Part shown: positions 44,558 through 53,976 of the stretch, one piece after another | Position numbering within the stretch: the stretch's first letter is position 1 | Layout: every line of letters begins with the position of its first letter | NCBI RefSeq assembly: GCF_016595235.1 | Contig: NZ_JAENHL010000008.1 | Location: 1,262,624-1,326,623 of the forward strand | Source of the DNA: Taklimakanibacter albus | Lineage (GTDB): Bacteria > Pseudomonadota > Alphaproteobacteria > Rhizobiales > Aestuariivirgaceae | Reading direction: 5' to 3' | Length of the DNA stretch: 64,000 nt | Made by a program: the position numbers and the translations under genes | The notes under the pieces: generated by a model | What the model was told of the DNA's origin: nothing | The model's database searches: none | The model's input: only the letters and a program-made list of their open reading frames with translations

Positions 44558-45439
44558 ATGATCCCCAATCTCGACGTCGACCTCCTGAAGACATTCCTGG
44601 CCATTGCCGACACCGGCAATTTCACCCGCGCCGCCGAGGAAGTGCACAAGACGCAGTCGGCTGTGTCCATGCAGATGAAGCGGCTCGAGGAACTGGTGGG
44701 CCGTCCCCTCTTCACGCGCGACGGGCGGCAGAGCCGGTTCACCGCCGATGGCGAACGGCTGATCGAATATGCCCGTCGTATCGTCAATCTCAATGACGAG
44801 GCGGTCGCCGCCTTCACCAAGCCCGAGCTGACCGGCACGCTGCGCTTCGGCACGCCCGACGACTATGCCGACCGCTTCCTGCCCGAGATCCTGGCGCGCT
44901 TCTCGCGCACCCATCCCTTGGTGACGGTCAATGTCGACTGCGCCATGAGTCCGGTTCTCTATGAGCGCTCGCGCCATGGCGAGCTCGATCTGGCACTCGT
45001 CACCGCCTGCTCGGAAATCATCGCCGACGAAATCGTGCGCACCGAAAATCTGGTCTGGGTGACCTCGCAGCGCCACAGCGCCCATATGCTCGATACGCTG
45101 CCCGTCGCCTTGTCGCATACAGGCTGCGAATGGCGGGCGCTGGCGGTCGGCGCGCTCGAGCGCCAGGGCCGCAAATACCGCATCGCCTATTCGAGTCCCA
45201 ATTCCAATGCGGTGAATGCCGCGGTGCTGGCCGGGCTCGCGGTCGGCGCGATACCGGAAATCTGCCTGCGTCCGGGCATGCGTCTCCTCTCCGAGAAAGA
45301 CGGCTTTCCGAAGCTCAGCCAATTCCGCATCGGTATCGTGCACCGGCCAGGCCGGCGCAGCTCGGCGGCCGAGGCGCTGAGCCGCCATATCTCGGAAAGC
45401 ATCTCCAATATGCCGCGCCAGCTGATGGCGGCGGAATAG
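44558..45439 (+). CDS. LysR-family regulator, VtlR/LsrB-like
   Basis: 293 residues: winged helix-turn-helix at about 5-65 (LLKTFLAIADTGNFTRAAEEVHKTQSAVSM) and a periplasmic-binding-like effector domain. The HTH and the GTPDDYADRFLPEILARF segment match what I recall of Brucella VtlR and Agrobacterium LsrB, including Cys residues (128 and 151 among others) that in LsrB have been linked to oxidant sensing. Divergent from a DUF1127 gene, as in the vtlR regulon. Probably autoregulated through the palindrome at 44529-44549. Confidence 0.9.
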   Translation: MIPNLDVDLLKTFLAIADTGNFTRAAEEVHKTQSAVSMQMKRLEELVGRPLFTRDGRQSRFTADGERLIEYARRIVNLNDEAVAAFTKPELTGTLRFGTPDDYADRFLPEILARFSRTHPLVTVNVDCAMSPVLYERSRHGELDLALVTACSEIIADEIVRTENLVWVTSQRHSAHMLDTLPVALSHTGCEWRALAVGALERQGRKYRIAYSSPNSNAVNAAVLAGLAVGAIPEICLRPGMRLLSEKDGFPKLSQFRIGIVHRPGRRSSAAEALSRHISESISNMPRQLMAAE

Positions 45440-45520
45440 CCGCTCCCGAAAAACTGCATGACTTTCCGTCAATGCCCGGGCGCATACTGATCCTCCCGAT
45501 ATGAAGGAGATCTTGAGATC

Positions 45521-46510
45521 ATGGCGATCACCACGGCGCTGACCAGACTGCTCGGCATCCCCCATCCGATCATTCTGGCGCCGATGGGCGGCGTCGCCGG
45601 CGGCAGGCTGGCAGCGGCGGTGAGCCAGGCGGGCGGCTTCGGCATGATCGGCGGCGGCTATGGCAATCCGAAAGCCGGCTATGGCGGCACCAGCTGGATG
45701 GACGAGCAATTCCGCGCCGCTGGCAATGCGCAGATCGGTGTCGGCTACATCACCTGGTCGCTCCAGCAATTTCCCGAACTCTTCGACCAGGCGATGGAAC
45801 GCTCACCGAAAGTCTTCGGCCTCGCTTTCGGCGACGAAATGCAGTTCGCGCCACGCATCAAGGCGGCCGGCGTCAAGCTCCTCTGCCAGGTGCAGGATCT
45901 CGACGGCGCCAAACGGGCGCTCGATGCCGGCGCCGACATCGTCGTGGCGCAAGGCACGGAAGCGGGCGGCCACGGCAAGTCGGGGCGCACGACGCTCACC
46001 CTCACCCCGGCAGTGGTCGACATTGCGGGCGAGATACCGGTTGTGGCGGCGGGAGGACTTTCCGACGGGCGCGGCCTCGCAGCGGCGCTGATGCTGGGAG
46101 CTTCCGGAATATTGGTCGGCACGCGTTTCTGGGCAACGCCCGAAGCGCTCGGCAGCGACCGGGTGAAGCAATTGCTGACGCTGGCGCGCAGCGACGACAC
46201 GCAGCGCACCCGTGTCTTCGACATCGTGCGCGAGCTGCCCTGGCCCGACGGTTATACCGGCCGCGCGCTCGTCAACGACTTCAGCCGGAAGTGGCACGGA
46301 AACGAAGGCGCGCTTGAAAAGAACCTGACGCGCGAGACGGAAGCCTATTGGACAGCGGCGCGTGCCGGCGACACCAACACATCCGTCGTCTTCGCCGGCG
46401 AAGGCCTCGATCTCATTCACGACATCAAGCCCGCCGGCGAAATCGTGCGGACGATAGCGGCGGACGCCGAAGACTTGCTCACGTCGCGCGCGGGCATTGA
46501 GATCGGCTAA
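45521..46510 (+). CDS. Nitronate monooxygenase
   Basis: 329 residues, FMN-dependent TIM barrel of the 2-nitropropane dioxygenase/NMO family. Features: MGGVAGGRLAAAVSQAGGFGMIGGG, QGTEAGGHGKSGR (with the active-site His) and VVAAGGLSDGRGLAAALMLGASGILVGTRF for the FMN phosphate. It oxidises propionate 3-nitronate or related alkyl nitronates. AAGGAG precedes the ATG. The next gene starts inside its last codons. Confidence 0.9.
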   Translation: MAITTALTRLLGIPHPIILAPMGGVAGGRLAAAVSQAGGFGMIGGGYGNPKAGYGGTSWMDEQFRAAGNAQIGVGYITWSLQQFPELFDQAMERSPKVFGLAFGDEMQFAPRIKAAGVKLLCQVQDLDGAKRALDAGADIVVAQGTEAGGHGKSGRTTLTLTPAVVDIAGEIPVVAAGGLSDGRGLAAALMLGASGILVGTRFWATPEALGSDRVKQLLTLARSDDTQRTRVFDIVRELPWPDGYTGRALVNDFSRKWHGNEGALEKNLTRETEAYWTAARAGDTNTSVVFAGEGLDLIHDIKPAGEIVRTIAADAEDLLTSRAGIEIG

Positions 46511-47024
46511 CTTCCGGAAGGCACAAACTCGGAGAGAACGTCTGTCCCACAAGCCCACCAACAAATTGCTGTATGACGCCATCAAGGATCGCGGCATGGC
46601 CTATCTGATGGCGTTTCGCGAACTCAAGGCCCGCTATGGCGAGGATGAAGCCAAGGATGTGATGCGAAGCGCAAGCCGCGCCCACGGACTCCACGTCGGC
46701 AAATCGCTGGCGGGCTGCGCGCCGAGAGACTTCGAAGGCATGGCGAAAGGCTTCGCGAAATCACCCGATGACGGCTCGGTGTTCTGCCCGGACATCAGGC
46801 GGCTCGACAGCTCGGGCCTCGACGTGAAGATGATGGCCTGCCCGATCAAGGACGCCTGGGTCGAGGCCGGCTGCAGCGACGAGGAAATCGTCACCTTGCT
46901 GCACTGTGCTTCCGCATTTGACGCGGCCACCCTGGAAGCGGCGGGTTTCGAGTATGAGATCGAACTCTGGTCTCCCGGACAGGAGGGGTGCTGCCTGACC
47001 CGGATCAGAGAGAAGGCCGAATAG
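46497..47024 (+). CDS. L-2-amino-thiazoline-4-carboxylic acid hydrolase family protein
   Basis: Up to 175 residues, similar to the ATC-hydrolase family (PF14196), seen in CPIKDAWVEAGCSDEEIVTLLHCASAFD and the C-terminal FEYEIELWSPGQEGCCLTRI. Characterised members open the thiazoline ring of ATC to N-carbamoyl-L-cysteine, but many homologues lie in other contexts. The start is unsure: TTG at 46497 overlaps the nitronate monooxygenase by 14 nt; a CTG at 46542 has GGAGAG 5 nt upstream. It is coupled to the NMO gene in either case. Confidence 0.72.
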   Translation: MRSANFRKAQTRRERLSHKPTNKLLYDAIKDRGMAYLMAFRELKARYGEDEAKDVMRSASRAHGLHVGKSLAGCAPRDFEGMAKGFAKSPDDGSVFCPDIRRLDSSGLDVKMMACPIKDAWVEAGCSDEEIVTLLHCASAFDAATLEAAGFEYEIELWSPGQEGCCLTRIREKAE

Positions 47025-47028
47025 AGCC

Positions 47029-47544
47029 CTAGTTCACGAAGGTCGCCTTGACGCGCTTCGAAACAATAAAATAGGGAGCCCAGATCAGGGTCCCGACGAC
47101 CGTCCAAAAGAGATCCCGCGCAGCACGCGCTTCTTCCTCGGGTGTGCCGCTGAATTCTGAAAAGGTGGAGGCCAGCCACATCTCGTACATCAACGCTGCC
47201 AGGCCAAGACAATAATAGCCGATCATCAGACGAGGCAGCATCCGCTTCTTGAGATACATCAAGGCCAGCGCCGCGGCGGCCAGAAAAATGATCGCCACGC
47301 CGGAAGCCAGCGAGATGACGACCGGTATGAACATCCATCTGCTTTCAGGATTGAGCAGAAGCTCCAGAAGGCCGGACCAGTCCCGCCAGGCGGGCCAGAT
47401 GTTGACGCCGGTCAACCATATCGTCGTAACGAGATTTATGATGGGGATAACCAGCCAACCGCCGATGCCCTGGGGACGCGGCGCCGGTGACGCCGGGTGA
47501 GGCTCATCTTGCGCCTCGCCATCCATCGCCGTTTCACTCGTCAC
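47029..47544 (-). CDS. DUF2569-like membrane protein
   Basis: 171 residues: a polar Pro-rich N-terminus (about 30 residues), GIGGWLVIPIINLVTT at the first helix, four membrane helices in all, and a KRVKATFVN end. The GIGGWLV start of the helix region is the DUF2569 hallmark. Function unknown. It follows gshA on the same strand with 12 nt between, so it could be on the gshA transcript. Confidence 0.75.
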   Translation of the reverse strand: MTSETAMDGEAQDEPHPASPAPRPQGIGGWLVIPIINLVTTIWLTGVNIWPAWRDWSGLLELLLNPESRWMFIPVVISLASGVAIIFLAAAALALMYLKKRMLPRLMIGYYCLGLAALMYEMWLASTFSEFSGTPEEEARAARDLFWTVVGTLIWAPYFIVSKRVKATFVN

Positions 47545-47556
47545 GAAACGCAGGCC

Positions 47557-48945
47557 TCAATATGCAAAGTCGCGGAAAACGCGGCGCACGTCGTGGTTCC
47601 AGCTCGTGTCATAAAGCTGCAACAGGTCCTCGGCGCGGGTGCGGCCCGAGGCGGCGATATCGTCGAGATCGTCGAGGAAGCGCGTTTCGGTCTTGCCCTT
47701 GCAGCCGACGATGCGGCGCTCGCCCAGGCCCTTGCGCGACAGCGCCAGCATGTGCTTGGCGACGTCCTGCACCGTGCGGCCCTTGACGGTCGCCTGCAGC
47801 GCCTCGCGCGGCACCGCCTCACGCAATTTCTGCCGGTCGTCGGCCGACCAGTCCTTCACCAGCTCCCAGGCGCCGTCGAGCGCCGTCTGGTCATAGAAGA
47901 TGCCGACCCACAGTGCGGGGAGCGCGCAGAGCGTGCGCCAGGGACCGGTATCGGCGCCGCGCATCTCCAGGAATTTCTTGAGTCGCACTTCCGGGAAGAT
48001 CGTCGTCAGATGATCCGACCAGTCCTGCTGCGTCGGCCGCTCACCCGGCAATTGCGGCAGCTTGCCTTCCATGAAGGCGCGGAAGCTCTCGCCCGATGTG
48101 TTGTGATAATGGCCGTCGCGATGGACGAAATACATCGGCACGTCGAGCGCATAATCGACATAACGCTCATAGCCCATGCCGGGTTCGAAAGCGAAGGGCA
48201 GCATGCCGGAGCGGTCGGGATCGGTATCGAGCCAGACGGCCGAGCGGAAGCTCTTAAAGCCGTTGGGCTTTCCTTCCGTGAACGGAGAATTGGCGAAGAG
48301 CGCGGTCGCCACCGGCTGCAGCGCCAGCGAGACGCGCAGCTTCTTGACCATGTCGGCTTCCGAGGAGAAGTCGAGATTGACCTGCACCGTCGAGGTGCGG
48401 AACATCATGTCGCGGCCGTGCTTGCCCTTCTTGTCCATATAGGGCGCCATGATCTTGTAGCGGCCCTTGGGCATGACCGGTGTCTCGGCCCGCGTCCAGA
48501 TGGGCGATGAACCAAGGCCGAGGAAGCCAATGCCCAAAGCATCACCGATCTCGCGCACCTGGGCCAGATGGTTATGCACCTCGTCGCAGGTCTCATGCAC
48601 GGTCGCCAAGGGCGCGCCCGACAATTCGAACTGGCCGCCCGGCTCGAGCGAGATCGACCCCAGCCCCGTGGGATCGGCGAGCGCGATGATGTTGCCCTCC
48701 TCATAGACGCCGGTCCAGCCGAAGCGGGCCTTGAGCCCTTCGAGCAGCGCCTTGATCGAGCGTGGACCGTCATAGGGGACGGGGTTCAACGTATCGGTCA
48801 GAAAAGGGAATTTCTCGTGCTCGGTGCCGATGCGCCATTCCGACTCGGGCTTCTCGCCCTTGGCGATATAGTCGACCAGCTGGCGTTTGCTGGTGATGGC
48901 GGCGCGTGCTTCCGGGCTGTCAGGTGTAGGTCCGCTCACGATCAA
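47557..48945 (-). CDS. gshA: Glutamate-cysteine ligase (alphaproteobacterial/plant type)
   Basis: 462 residues; ATP-dependent first step of glutathione synthesis. Belongs to the plant-like GCL family (GCS2), shown by SEWRIGTEHEKFPF, PTGLGSISLEPGGQFELSG, MFRTSTVQVNLDFSSE and KKFLEMRGADTGPWRTLCALPA. Length as expected. rsmE lies 86 nt upstream on the same strand, an arrangement common in rhizobia. Confidence 0.96.
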   Translation of the reverse strand: MIVSGPTPDSPEARAAITSKRQLVDYIAKGEKPESEWRIGTEHEKFPFLTDTLNPVPYDGPRSIKALLEGLKARFGWTGVYEEGNIIALADPTGLGSISLEPGGQFELSGAPLATVHETCDEVHNHLAQVREIGDALGIGFLGLGSSPIWTRAETPVMPKGRYKIMAPYMDKKGKHGRDMMFRTSTVQVNLDFSSEADMVKKLRVSLALQPVATALFANSPFTEGKPNGFKSFRSAVWLDTDPDRSGMLPFAFEPGMGYERYVDYALDVPMYFVHRDGHYHNTSGESFRAFMEGKLPQLPGERPTQQDWSDHLTTIFPEVRLKKFLEMRGADTGPWRTLCALPALWVGIFYDQTALDGAWELVKDWSADDRQKLREAVPREALQATVKGRTVQDVAKHMLALSRKGLGERRIVGCKGKTETRFLDDLDDIAASGRTRAEDLLQLYDTSWNHDVRRVFRDFAY

Positions 48946-49031
48946 TTCCCATGATATTGCCTGGGGAAGCGTTTAGGCGGCGGCCCACCTTCCGACAAGT
49001 CAAAGATTGTGATGGGCGCCCCGGCAAAAAA

Positions 49032-49760
49032 TCATGAATGCCAGTCGCCCAGGACCGCCTGGACCACGGCCAAAGCGGCGGTGCCGGCGGTATCGGCCCG
49101 CATGATCCGGGGCCCCAGCGAGATGACGGTCACGAAAGGAAGCCGCTTCAGCCCCTCCCGCTCCTCAGGTGTAAAACCGCCTTCCGGGCCGACCAGAAGG
49201 GCGGCGGGAAGCTTGAGACCTTTGAGGAGCGCTATCGTGTCGGCGCCGTCCGAGCGTTCGTCGCAATAGATCAGAGCACGATCGGCCGGCCATTTGGCCA
49301 GCAGCCGGTCGAGCTTTTCCGGCTCAAACACCTCGGGCACATACACCAGATTGCACTGCTCGGCCGCCTCCACCGCATTGGCCTTCATCCGGTCGAGGTT
49401 GACGCGGTCGACAATGGTGCGCGCCGTATAGACGGGACGCAGGCGGCGGGCGCCGAGTTCGGTCGCCTTCTGCACCAGATAATCGAGACGGGCATGTTTG
49501 AGCGGCGCGAAGACGAAATCGATATCGGGCGGCGGGGCCGCCTCGGCGAGCTGCTTTTCGCAGATGACGCTCATCGCCTTGCGGGCGACGGTGCCGAGAT
49601 AGGCCAGATATTCGCCATCCTGCGTGTTGAAGAGCCTGACCGGGTCACCGGGCTTGAGCCGCATCACATCGCGCAGATAATGGGCCTGATCCTGCCCCAG
49701 CTGATGCTCGGCTCGTTCAGCAAGCTTTTCGGCAACGTAAAGGCGCGGCGTGTCTTTCAT
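49032..49760 (-). CDS. rsmE: 16S rRNA m3U1498 methyltransferase
   Basis: 242 residues, SPOUT methyltransferase: N-terminal PUA-like part (RLYVAEKLAERAEHQL, GDPVRLFNTQDGEYLA) and the knot with GPEGGFTPEE and ISLGPRIMRADTAGTAAL. The ATG at 49760 (KDTPRLYV) is used; the upstream open frame begins inside a palindromic repeat. Confidence 0.95.
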   Translation of the reverse strand: MKDTPRLYVAEKLAERAEHQLGQDQAHYLRDVMRLKPGDPVRLFNTQDGEYLAYLGTVARKAMSVICEKQLAEAAPPPDIDFVFAPLKHARLDYLVQKATELGARRLRPVYTARTIVDRVNLDRMKANAVEAAEQCNLVYVPEVFEPEKLDRLLAKWPADRALIYCDERSDGADTIALLKGLKLPAALLVGPEGGFTPEEREGLKRLPFVTVISLGPRIMRADTAGTAALAVVQAVLGDWHS

Positions 49761-49776
49761 AAGTTCATTTTCTATT

Positions 49777-49824
49777 GGCGCATGATCTTTTCGGAAAACC
49801 GGCATCCACTTTTCCGGATCAGCG
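49777..49824. repeat. Palindromic repeat (CGGAAAA/TTTTCCG type)
   Basis: Imperfect hairpin with arms TGATC...CGGAAAA and TTTTCCG-GATCA around CCGGCATCCAC. The same design as the 60-bp units at 57801-57979 and a form often seen between rhizobial genes. Lies between divergent rsmE and ubiA. Confidence 0.7.
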
Positions 49825-49899
49825 GTACCTAACCTCCCCCAGCGGCTGCGCGCAATGGGCCTATTTGCACGCCCGGACCTCCCGGGCTAACACAGCCCC

Positions 49900-50820
49900 A
49901 TGACCGACCATGTCGCCGATGCGCCCCCCGACAATTGGGTCGACCGGTTTATGCCGAGGCCCTGGCGCCCCTATGCGCGGCTCATGCGGCTCGACCGGCC
50001 GATCGGGCTGTGGCTGCTGCTGATCCCCTGCTGGTGGGGCCTTGTCCTGGCGCAGATCGCCGCAGGCGGCGGCATGCCCAATCTCTGGTACGGCCTGCTC
50101 TTCCTCCTGGGTGCCCTCGTCATGCGCGGCGCCGGCTGCACCCTCAACGATCTCGCCGACCGCGACTTCGACGCCCAGGTGGCGCGCACCCGCTCGCGGC
50201 CGATCCCCTCGGGGCAGGTCAGCGTCAAGGCGGCCCTCGCCTTCCTGATCCTGCAGTGCCTCTTAGGCCTCGTGATCCTGCTGCAGTTCAACTGGCCGAC
50301 GGTTGTCCTCGGAGCAGCCTCGCTCATCCTCGTCGCCATCTATCCGTTCATGAAGCGCTTCACCTATTGGCCCCAGGTCTTTCTGGGCCTCGCCTTCAAC
50401 TGGGGGGCGCTGGTCGGCTGGAGCGCCATTCACGGCGAGATCGCCTGGCCCGCCATCCTGCTCTATCTCGGTGGCATCGCCTGGACACTCGCCTATGACA
50501 CGATCTACGCGCACCAGGACAAAGAGGACGATGTACTGATCGGGGTGAAATCGACAGCACTCAAGCTTGGCGCCGCGTCGATCTATTGGATCGCCGGCTT
50601 CTTCATCATCGCGCTTATCCTCATCGAGACGAGCCTCTGGCTTGCGCATGCCGGGCTTCTCGCCCATATGGGGGTGGCCTCGGCGGCGCTCCATGCCGCC
50701 TGGCAAATCGCCAGGCTCGATATCGACAACCCGCAAAACTGCCTGAAGCTGTTCCGCTCCAATCGCGATCTGGGGCTGCTGCTTCTCCTAGGGCTTCTTC
50801 TCGACACATTGATCAGATGA
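49900..50820 (+). CDS. ubiA: 4-hydroxybenzoate polyprenyltransferase
   Basis: 306 residues, eight to nine membrane helices; the first committed prenylation step of ubiquinone synthesis. Asp-rich motifs NDLADRDFDAQVARTRSRP (about residue 85) and YDTIYAHQDKEDD (about residue 205) bind Mg-prenyl diphosphate. Its stop overlaps the pmbA start (ATGA). Confidence 0.95.
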   Translation: MTDHVADAPPDNWVDRFMPRPWRPYARLMRLDRPIGLWLLLIPCWWGLVLAQIAAGGGMPNLWYGLLFLLGALVMRGAGCTLNDLADRDFDAQVARTRSRPIPSGQVSVKAALAFLILQCLLGLVILLQFNWPTVVLGAASLILVAIYPFMKRFTYWPQVFLGLAFNWGALVGWSAIHGEIAWPAILLYLGGIAWTLAYDTIYAHQDKEDDVLIGVKSTALKLGAASIYWIAGFFIIALILIETSLWLAHAGLLAHMGVASAALHAAWQIARLDIDNPQNCLKLFRSNRDLGLLLLLGLLLDTLIR

Positions 50821-52154
50821 CCAAAGACCTTCTCGCTCTCGCTCATACCGCGCTCGCGCGTGCCAGACATTTCGGCGCCAGCGCCGCCGACGCGCTCGTC
50901 GTCGACGGCCGCAGCCTCGAAGTGGCGGTGCGCGACGGCGCGATCGAAAATCTCGAACAGTCGGAAGCGATCGAAGTCGGCTTGCGCGTTTTTGTCGGCC
51001 AGGCCTCGGCAGCAATCGCCACGAGCAAGATCGATGCGGCGGGCATCGACCGCATCGCCGAGCAGGCGGTCGCCATGGCGAAGGCGGCACCACCCGATCC
51101 CTATGCCGGCATCGCCAACCCCAACCAGATAGCGCACGACTGGGCAATGCCCGATATCGCCGGCGAGACGCTGCTCGATGCGGCGCAATTGCGCGACATG
51201 GCGCTCGCCGCCGAAAAAAGCGCGCTCGCCGTAAAGGGCGTGAGCAAGTCGGGCGGCGCCGGCGCATCGTCCTCCGACCGCAGCGTGGCGCTCGCCGCCT
51301 CCAACGGCTTTTCCGGCACCTATCAGCGCACCGGCCTTTCGCTCAGCGCCACCGCGATCGCCGGCGACGGCACGGCGATGGAACGCGACTATGATTATTC
51401 CTCCGTCATCCACCGCGAGGATCTGCGTAGCGCTGAGGATATCGGCAGCGAAGCCGGCCGCCGCGTGGTACGGCGCGTCAATCCGCGCAAGGTGAAGTCG
51501 CAGGCGGTGCCCGTCATCTATGACAGCCGCATCGCATCGAGCCTTGTCGGGCATTTCCTGTCGGCGATCATGGGCTCGGCGATCGCGCGCGGCACCAGCT
51601 TCCTGCGCGAGAAGCTCGGCGAACAGGTTTTCGGCGAAAACATCCACATCATCGACGACCCGCTGCGCCCGCGCGGCCTCGCCTCCAAACCCTTCGATGC
51701 CGAAGGCATCGCCACCAAGGTGCTGCCGCTCATCGAGGCGGGCGTGCTCAAGAGCTGGATCCTCGATCTCGGCTCGGCCCGGCAATTGGGACTTCAGACC
51801 ACCGGCCACGCGGCGCGCGGCCTTGCCGGCCCGCCCGGGCCCTCCTCGTCCAATGTCATCTTGAGCCCCGGCAGCCTGTCGCTCGACGACATGATCAAAT
51901 CAATCGGCACCGGCTTCTATGTGACCGAGCTCATCGGTCACGGACCCAATATTGTCACCGGCGACTACAGCCGCGGCGCTTCCGGCTTCTGGATCGAAAA
52001 TGGCGAAGTCAGCTATCCGGTCAGCGAGGTGACGCTCGCCGGCAAGCTCGCCGACATGTTCCGCAACCTCGAGCCCGCCAATGATCTCGTCTATCGCGGC
52101 TCGATCAATGCGCCCTCCTGCCGCCTCGAAGGAATGACTCTTGGCGGACGCTGA
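50817..52154 (+). CDS. pmbA: Metallopeptidase subunit PmbA/TldE
   Basis: 445 residues, the non-zinc partner of TldD. Family segments: AADALVVDGRSLEVAVRDGAIENLEQSE, VPVIYDSRIASSLVGHFLSAI, and TGFYVTELIGHGPNIVTGDYSRGASGFWIENGE. No HExxxH, as expected for TldE. The ATG at 50817 overlaps ubiA by 4 nt; an open frame upstream of it is antisense/out-of-frame noise within ubiA. The end overlaps the next gene by 14 nt. Confidence 0.95.
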   Translation: MTKDLLALAHTALARARHFGASAADALVVDGRSLEVAVRDGAIENLEQSEAIEVGLRVFVGQASAAIATSKIDAAGIDRIAEQAVAMAKAAPPDPYAGIANPNQIAHDWAMPDIAGETLLDAAQLRDMALAAEKSALAVKGVSKSGGAGASSSDRSVALAASNGFSGTYQRTGLSLSATAIAGDGTAMERDYDYSSVIHREDLRSAEDIGSEAGRRVVRRVNPRKVKSQAVPVIYDSRIASSLVGHFLSAIMGSAIARGTSFLREKLGEQVFGENIHIIDDPLRPRGLASKPFDAEGIATKVLPLIEAGVLKSWILDLGSARQLGLQTTGHAARGLAGPPGPSSSNVILSPGSLSLDDMIKSIGTGFYVTELIGHGPNIVTGDYSRGASGFWIENGEVSYPVSEVTLAGKLADMFRNLEPANDLVYRGSINAPSCRLEGMTLGGR

Positions 52155-52905
52155 ACTTCTCGAAGACGCGGTGCGTGAAGCGGGTGCGTTGGCCAGTTCC
52201 TTGTTCCGAAAGGTCAAGCACTGGACGAAGAGCGACGGCTCGCCGGTCACCGAGGCCGATCTCGCGGTCGACAGACTGCTGAAGGAGCGGCTCCATGATA
52301 CAAGGCCGGGTTATGGCTGGCTTTCGGAAGAAACGCCGGACACGCCGGACCGTCTCGGGCGCGCAAAAGTGTGGATAGTCGATCCGATCGACGGCACGCG
52401 CGCCTTCACCCACGGGGCGGATGAATGGTGCGTGGCCGCGGCACTGCTGACCGACGGTCGGCCGACGCTCGCCGCCATCTACCGTCCGATGACCGACGAC
52501 TTCTATCAGGCCGCGGCCGGCAAGGGCGCCAGGCTCAATGGCCGGCCGCTCCATATCGACGCTACCTCCAGCCTCGCCGGCGCCCGTGTCCTCGGCAATG
52601 TCTCGGCCTTGAAGCAGCTTCAGGCCCAGGCCCCGGTGGAAGCGGTGCCGAGCGGCAACATACCGCTCGCTTTGCGGCTCGCTTTCGTGGCGCAAGGCAA
52701 GCTCGACGCGGCGCTCTCGACGACGCCCAAGCATGACTGGGACCTTGCGGCGGGCGATCTTCTGGTGCACGAAGCGGGAGGCATCGTCACCGGATTGAGC
52801 GGAAAAGTTTTTACCTATAACCGCGCTGTGACGCGGCAGGAAAATTACGTGGCCACGTCGCCGCAGTTGCAGGCGAAACTTCTGGAGCATCTTTCACCAT
52901 CATGA
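52141..52905 (+). CDS. Inositol monophosphatase family protein (CysQ/SuhB-like)
   Basis: 254 residues, Mg2+-dependent phosphatase: SDGSPVTEADLAVD, SEETPD, VWIVDPIDGTRAFTHG (metal and Thr sites) and the C-terminal WDLAAGDLLVHEAGG. Could be 3'(2'),5'-bisphosphate nucleotidase or inositol/histidinol phosphatase; sequence alone does not decide. TTG start inside the last codons of pmbA; ends with a 4-nt overlap with the DUF4170 gene. Confidence 0.9.
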   Translation: MADAELLEDAVREAGALASSLFRKVKHWTKSDGSPVTEADLAVDRLLKERLHDTRPGYGWLSEETPDTPDRLGRAKVWIVDPIDGTRAFTHGADEWCVAAALLTDGRPTLAAIYRPMTDDFYQAAAGKGARLNGRPLHIDATSSLAGARVLGNVSALKQLQAQAPVEAVPSGNIPLALRLAFVAQGKLDAALSTTPKHDWDLAAGDLLVHEAGGIVTGLSGKVFTYNRAVTRQENYVATSPQLQAKLLEHLSPS

Positions 52906-53165
52906 GCAAGTCACCCAAGAAACAGCCGGAACAGCTTCTTCATCTGGTCTTCGGCGGCGAACTCACCGATCTCGACGGCATCACCTTCAAGGATGTCGCG
53001 GGGCTCGACATCGTCGGCATATTCCCGAATTTCGAGACGGCGCAGAAGGCCTGGCTCGGCAAAGCGCGCGAGACCATCGACAACGCCCAGATGCGCTATT
53101 TCATCGTGCATCTGCACCGCCTGCTCGATCCCGCGACCGACACGACGAAGAAGAAAAAGAGCTGA
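52902..53165 (+). CDS. DUF4170 family protein
   Basis: 87 residues; LLHLVFGGELTDLDGITFKD ... VGIFPNFETAQKAWLGKARETIDNAQMRYFIVHLHRLLDP is the whole family domain, ending in a Lys-rich tail. Small protein common in Hyphomicrobiales, usually after an inositol monophosphatase gene as here. No known function. Confidence 0.88.
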   Translation: MSKSPKKQPEQLLHLVFGGELTDLDGITFKDVAGLDIVGIFPNFETAQKAWLGKARETIDNAQMRYFIVHLHRLLDPATDTTKKKKS

Positions 53166-53169
53166 CACC

Positions 53170-53976
53170 TTGCGCCGCGACGACGATCTGACGCGTTTCG
53201 CGGCAGAAGGCGGCGAGCCGCTGCCCACCGCCGGCGCGCAAGGCTTCGTCGCGCATGACGGCGCCCGCATCTGGTATTCGTCCTACGGCGCAGGCCCGGT
53301 GGTGATCCTGCTGCATGGTGGTCTCGGTCATGGCGGCAATTGGGGCGCCCAGGTCCCTGCCCTCCTCTCCGCCGGCTACCGCGTGCTCCTCATCGACAGC
53401 CGCGGCCATGGAAGCAGCACCCGCGACGATCGGCCCTACACATATGAGCTGATGGCTTCCGATGTCGTCGCGGTGATGGATGATCTCGCGATCGGCAGGG
53501 CGGCTTTCGTCGGCTGGAGCGACGGCGCCTGCATCGCGCTCGTCCTCGCCCTGAAGGCGCCCACGCGGGCAAGAGGCGTCTTCTTCTTCGGCTGCAACAT
53601 GGATCCGAGCGGCACCAAGGAGATCGATGAAAGCGATCCCCTCCTCGGGCGCTGCTTCTCCCGCCACGCCAAGGACTATGCCCGCCTGTCGGCGACGCCC
53701 GACGCCTTCGATGATTTCGTCGCCGCCGTCAGCCAGATGATGAAGACCGAGCCCAATTACGGGCCGGACGATCTCGCCCGCGTCACGGTACCGGTGGCGA
53801 TCGCGCAGAGTGAGCGCGACGAGTTCATCAAACGTGAGCATGCCGAATATCTGGCACGCAGCATTCCCGGTGCCCGCTTCATCCTGCTCGAAGGGGTCAG
53901 CCATTTCGCGCCGCTGCAGCAGCCCGATCTCTTCAATGATGCGGTGCTGGCCTTTCTCGCCGGCCTCAAGGAATGA
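53170..53976 (+). CDS. Alpha/beta-fold hydrolase
   Basis: 268 residues; oxyanion HGG in ILLHGGLGHGGNWG, nucleophile Ser in GWSDGA (GxSxG), acid in AQSERDEFI and His in GVSHFAPLQQP. Looks like an esterase/carboxyl-ester hydrolase; substrate unknown. Start is uncertain: the TTG at 53170, 4 nt after the DUF4170 stop, fits best. Its end overlaps the convergent SDR gene by 11 bp. Confidence 0.85.
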   Translation: MRRDDDLTRFAAEGGEPLPTAGAQGFVAHDGARIWYSSYGAGPVVILLHGGLGHGGNWGAQVPALLSAGYRVLLIDSRGHGSSTRDDRPYTYELMASDVVAVMDDLAIGRAAFVGWSDGACIALVLALKAPTRARGVFFFGCNMDPSGTKEIDESDPLLGRCFSRHAKDYARLSATPDAFDDFVAAVSQMMKTEPNYGPDDLARVTVPVAIAQSERDEFIKREHAEYLARSIPGARFILLEGVSHFAPLQQPDLFNDAVLAFLAGLKE

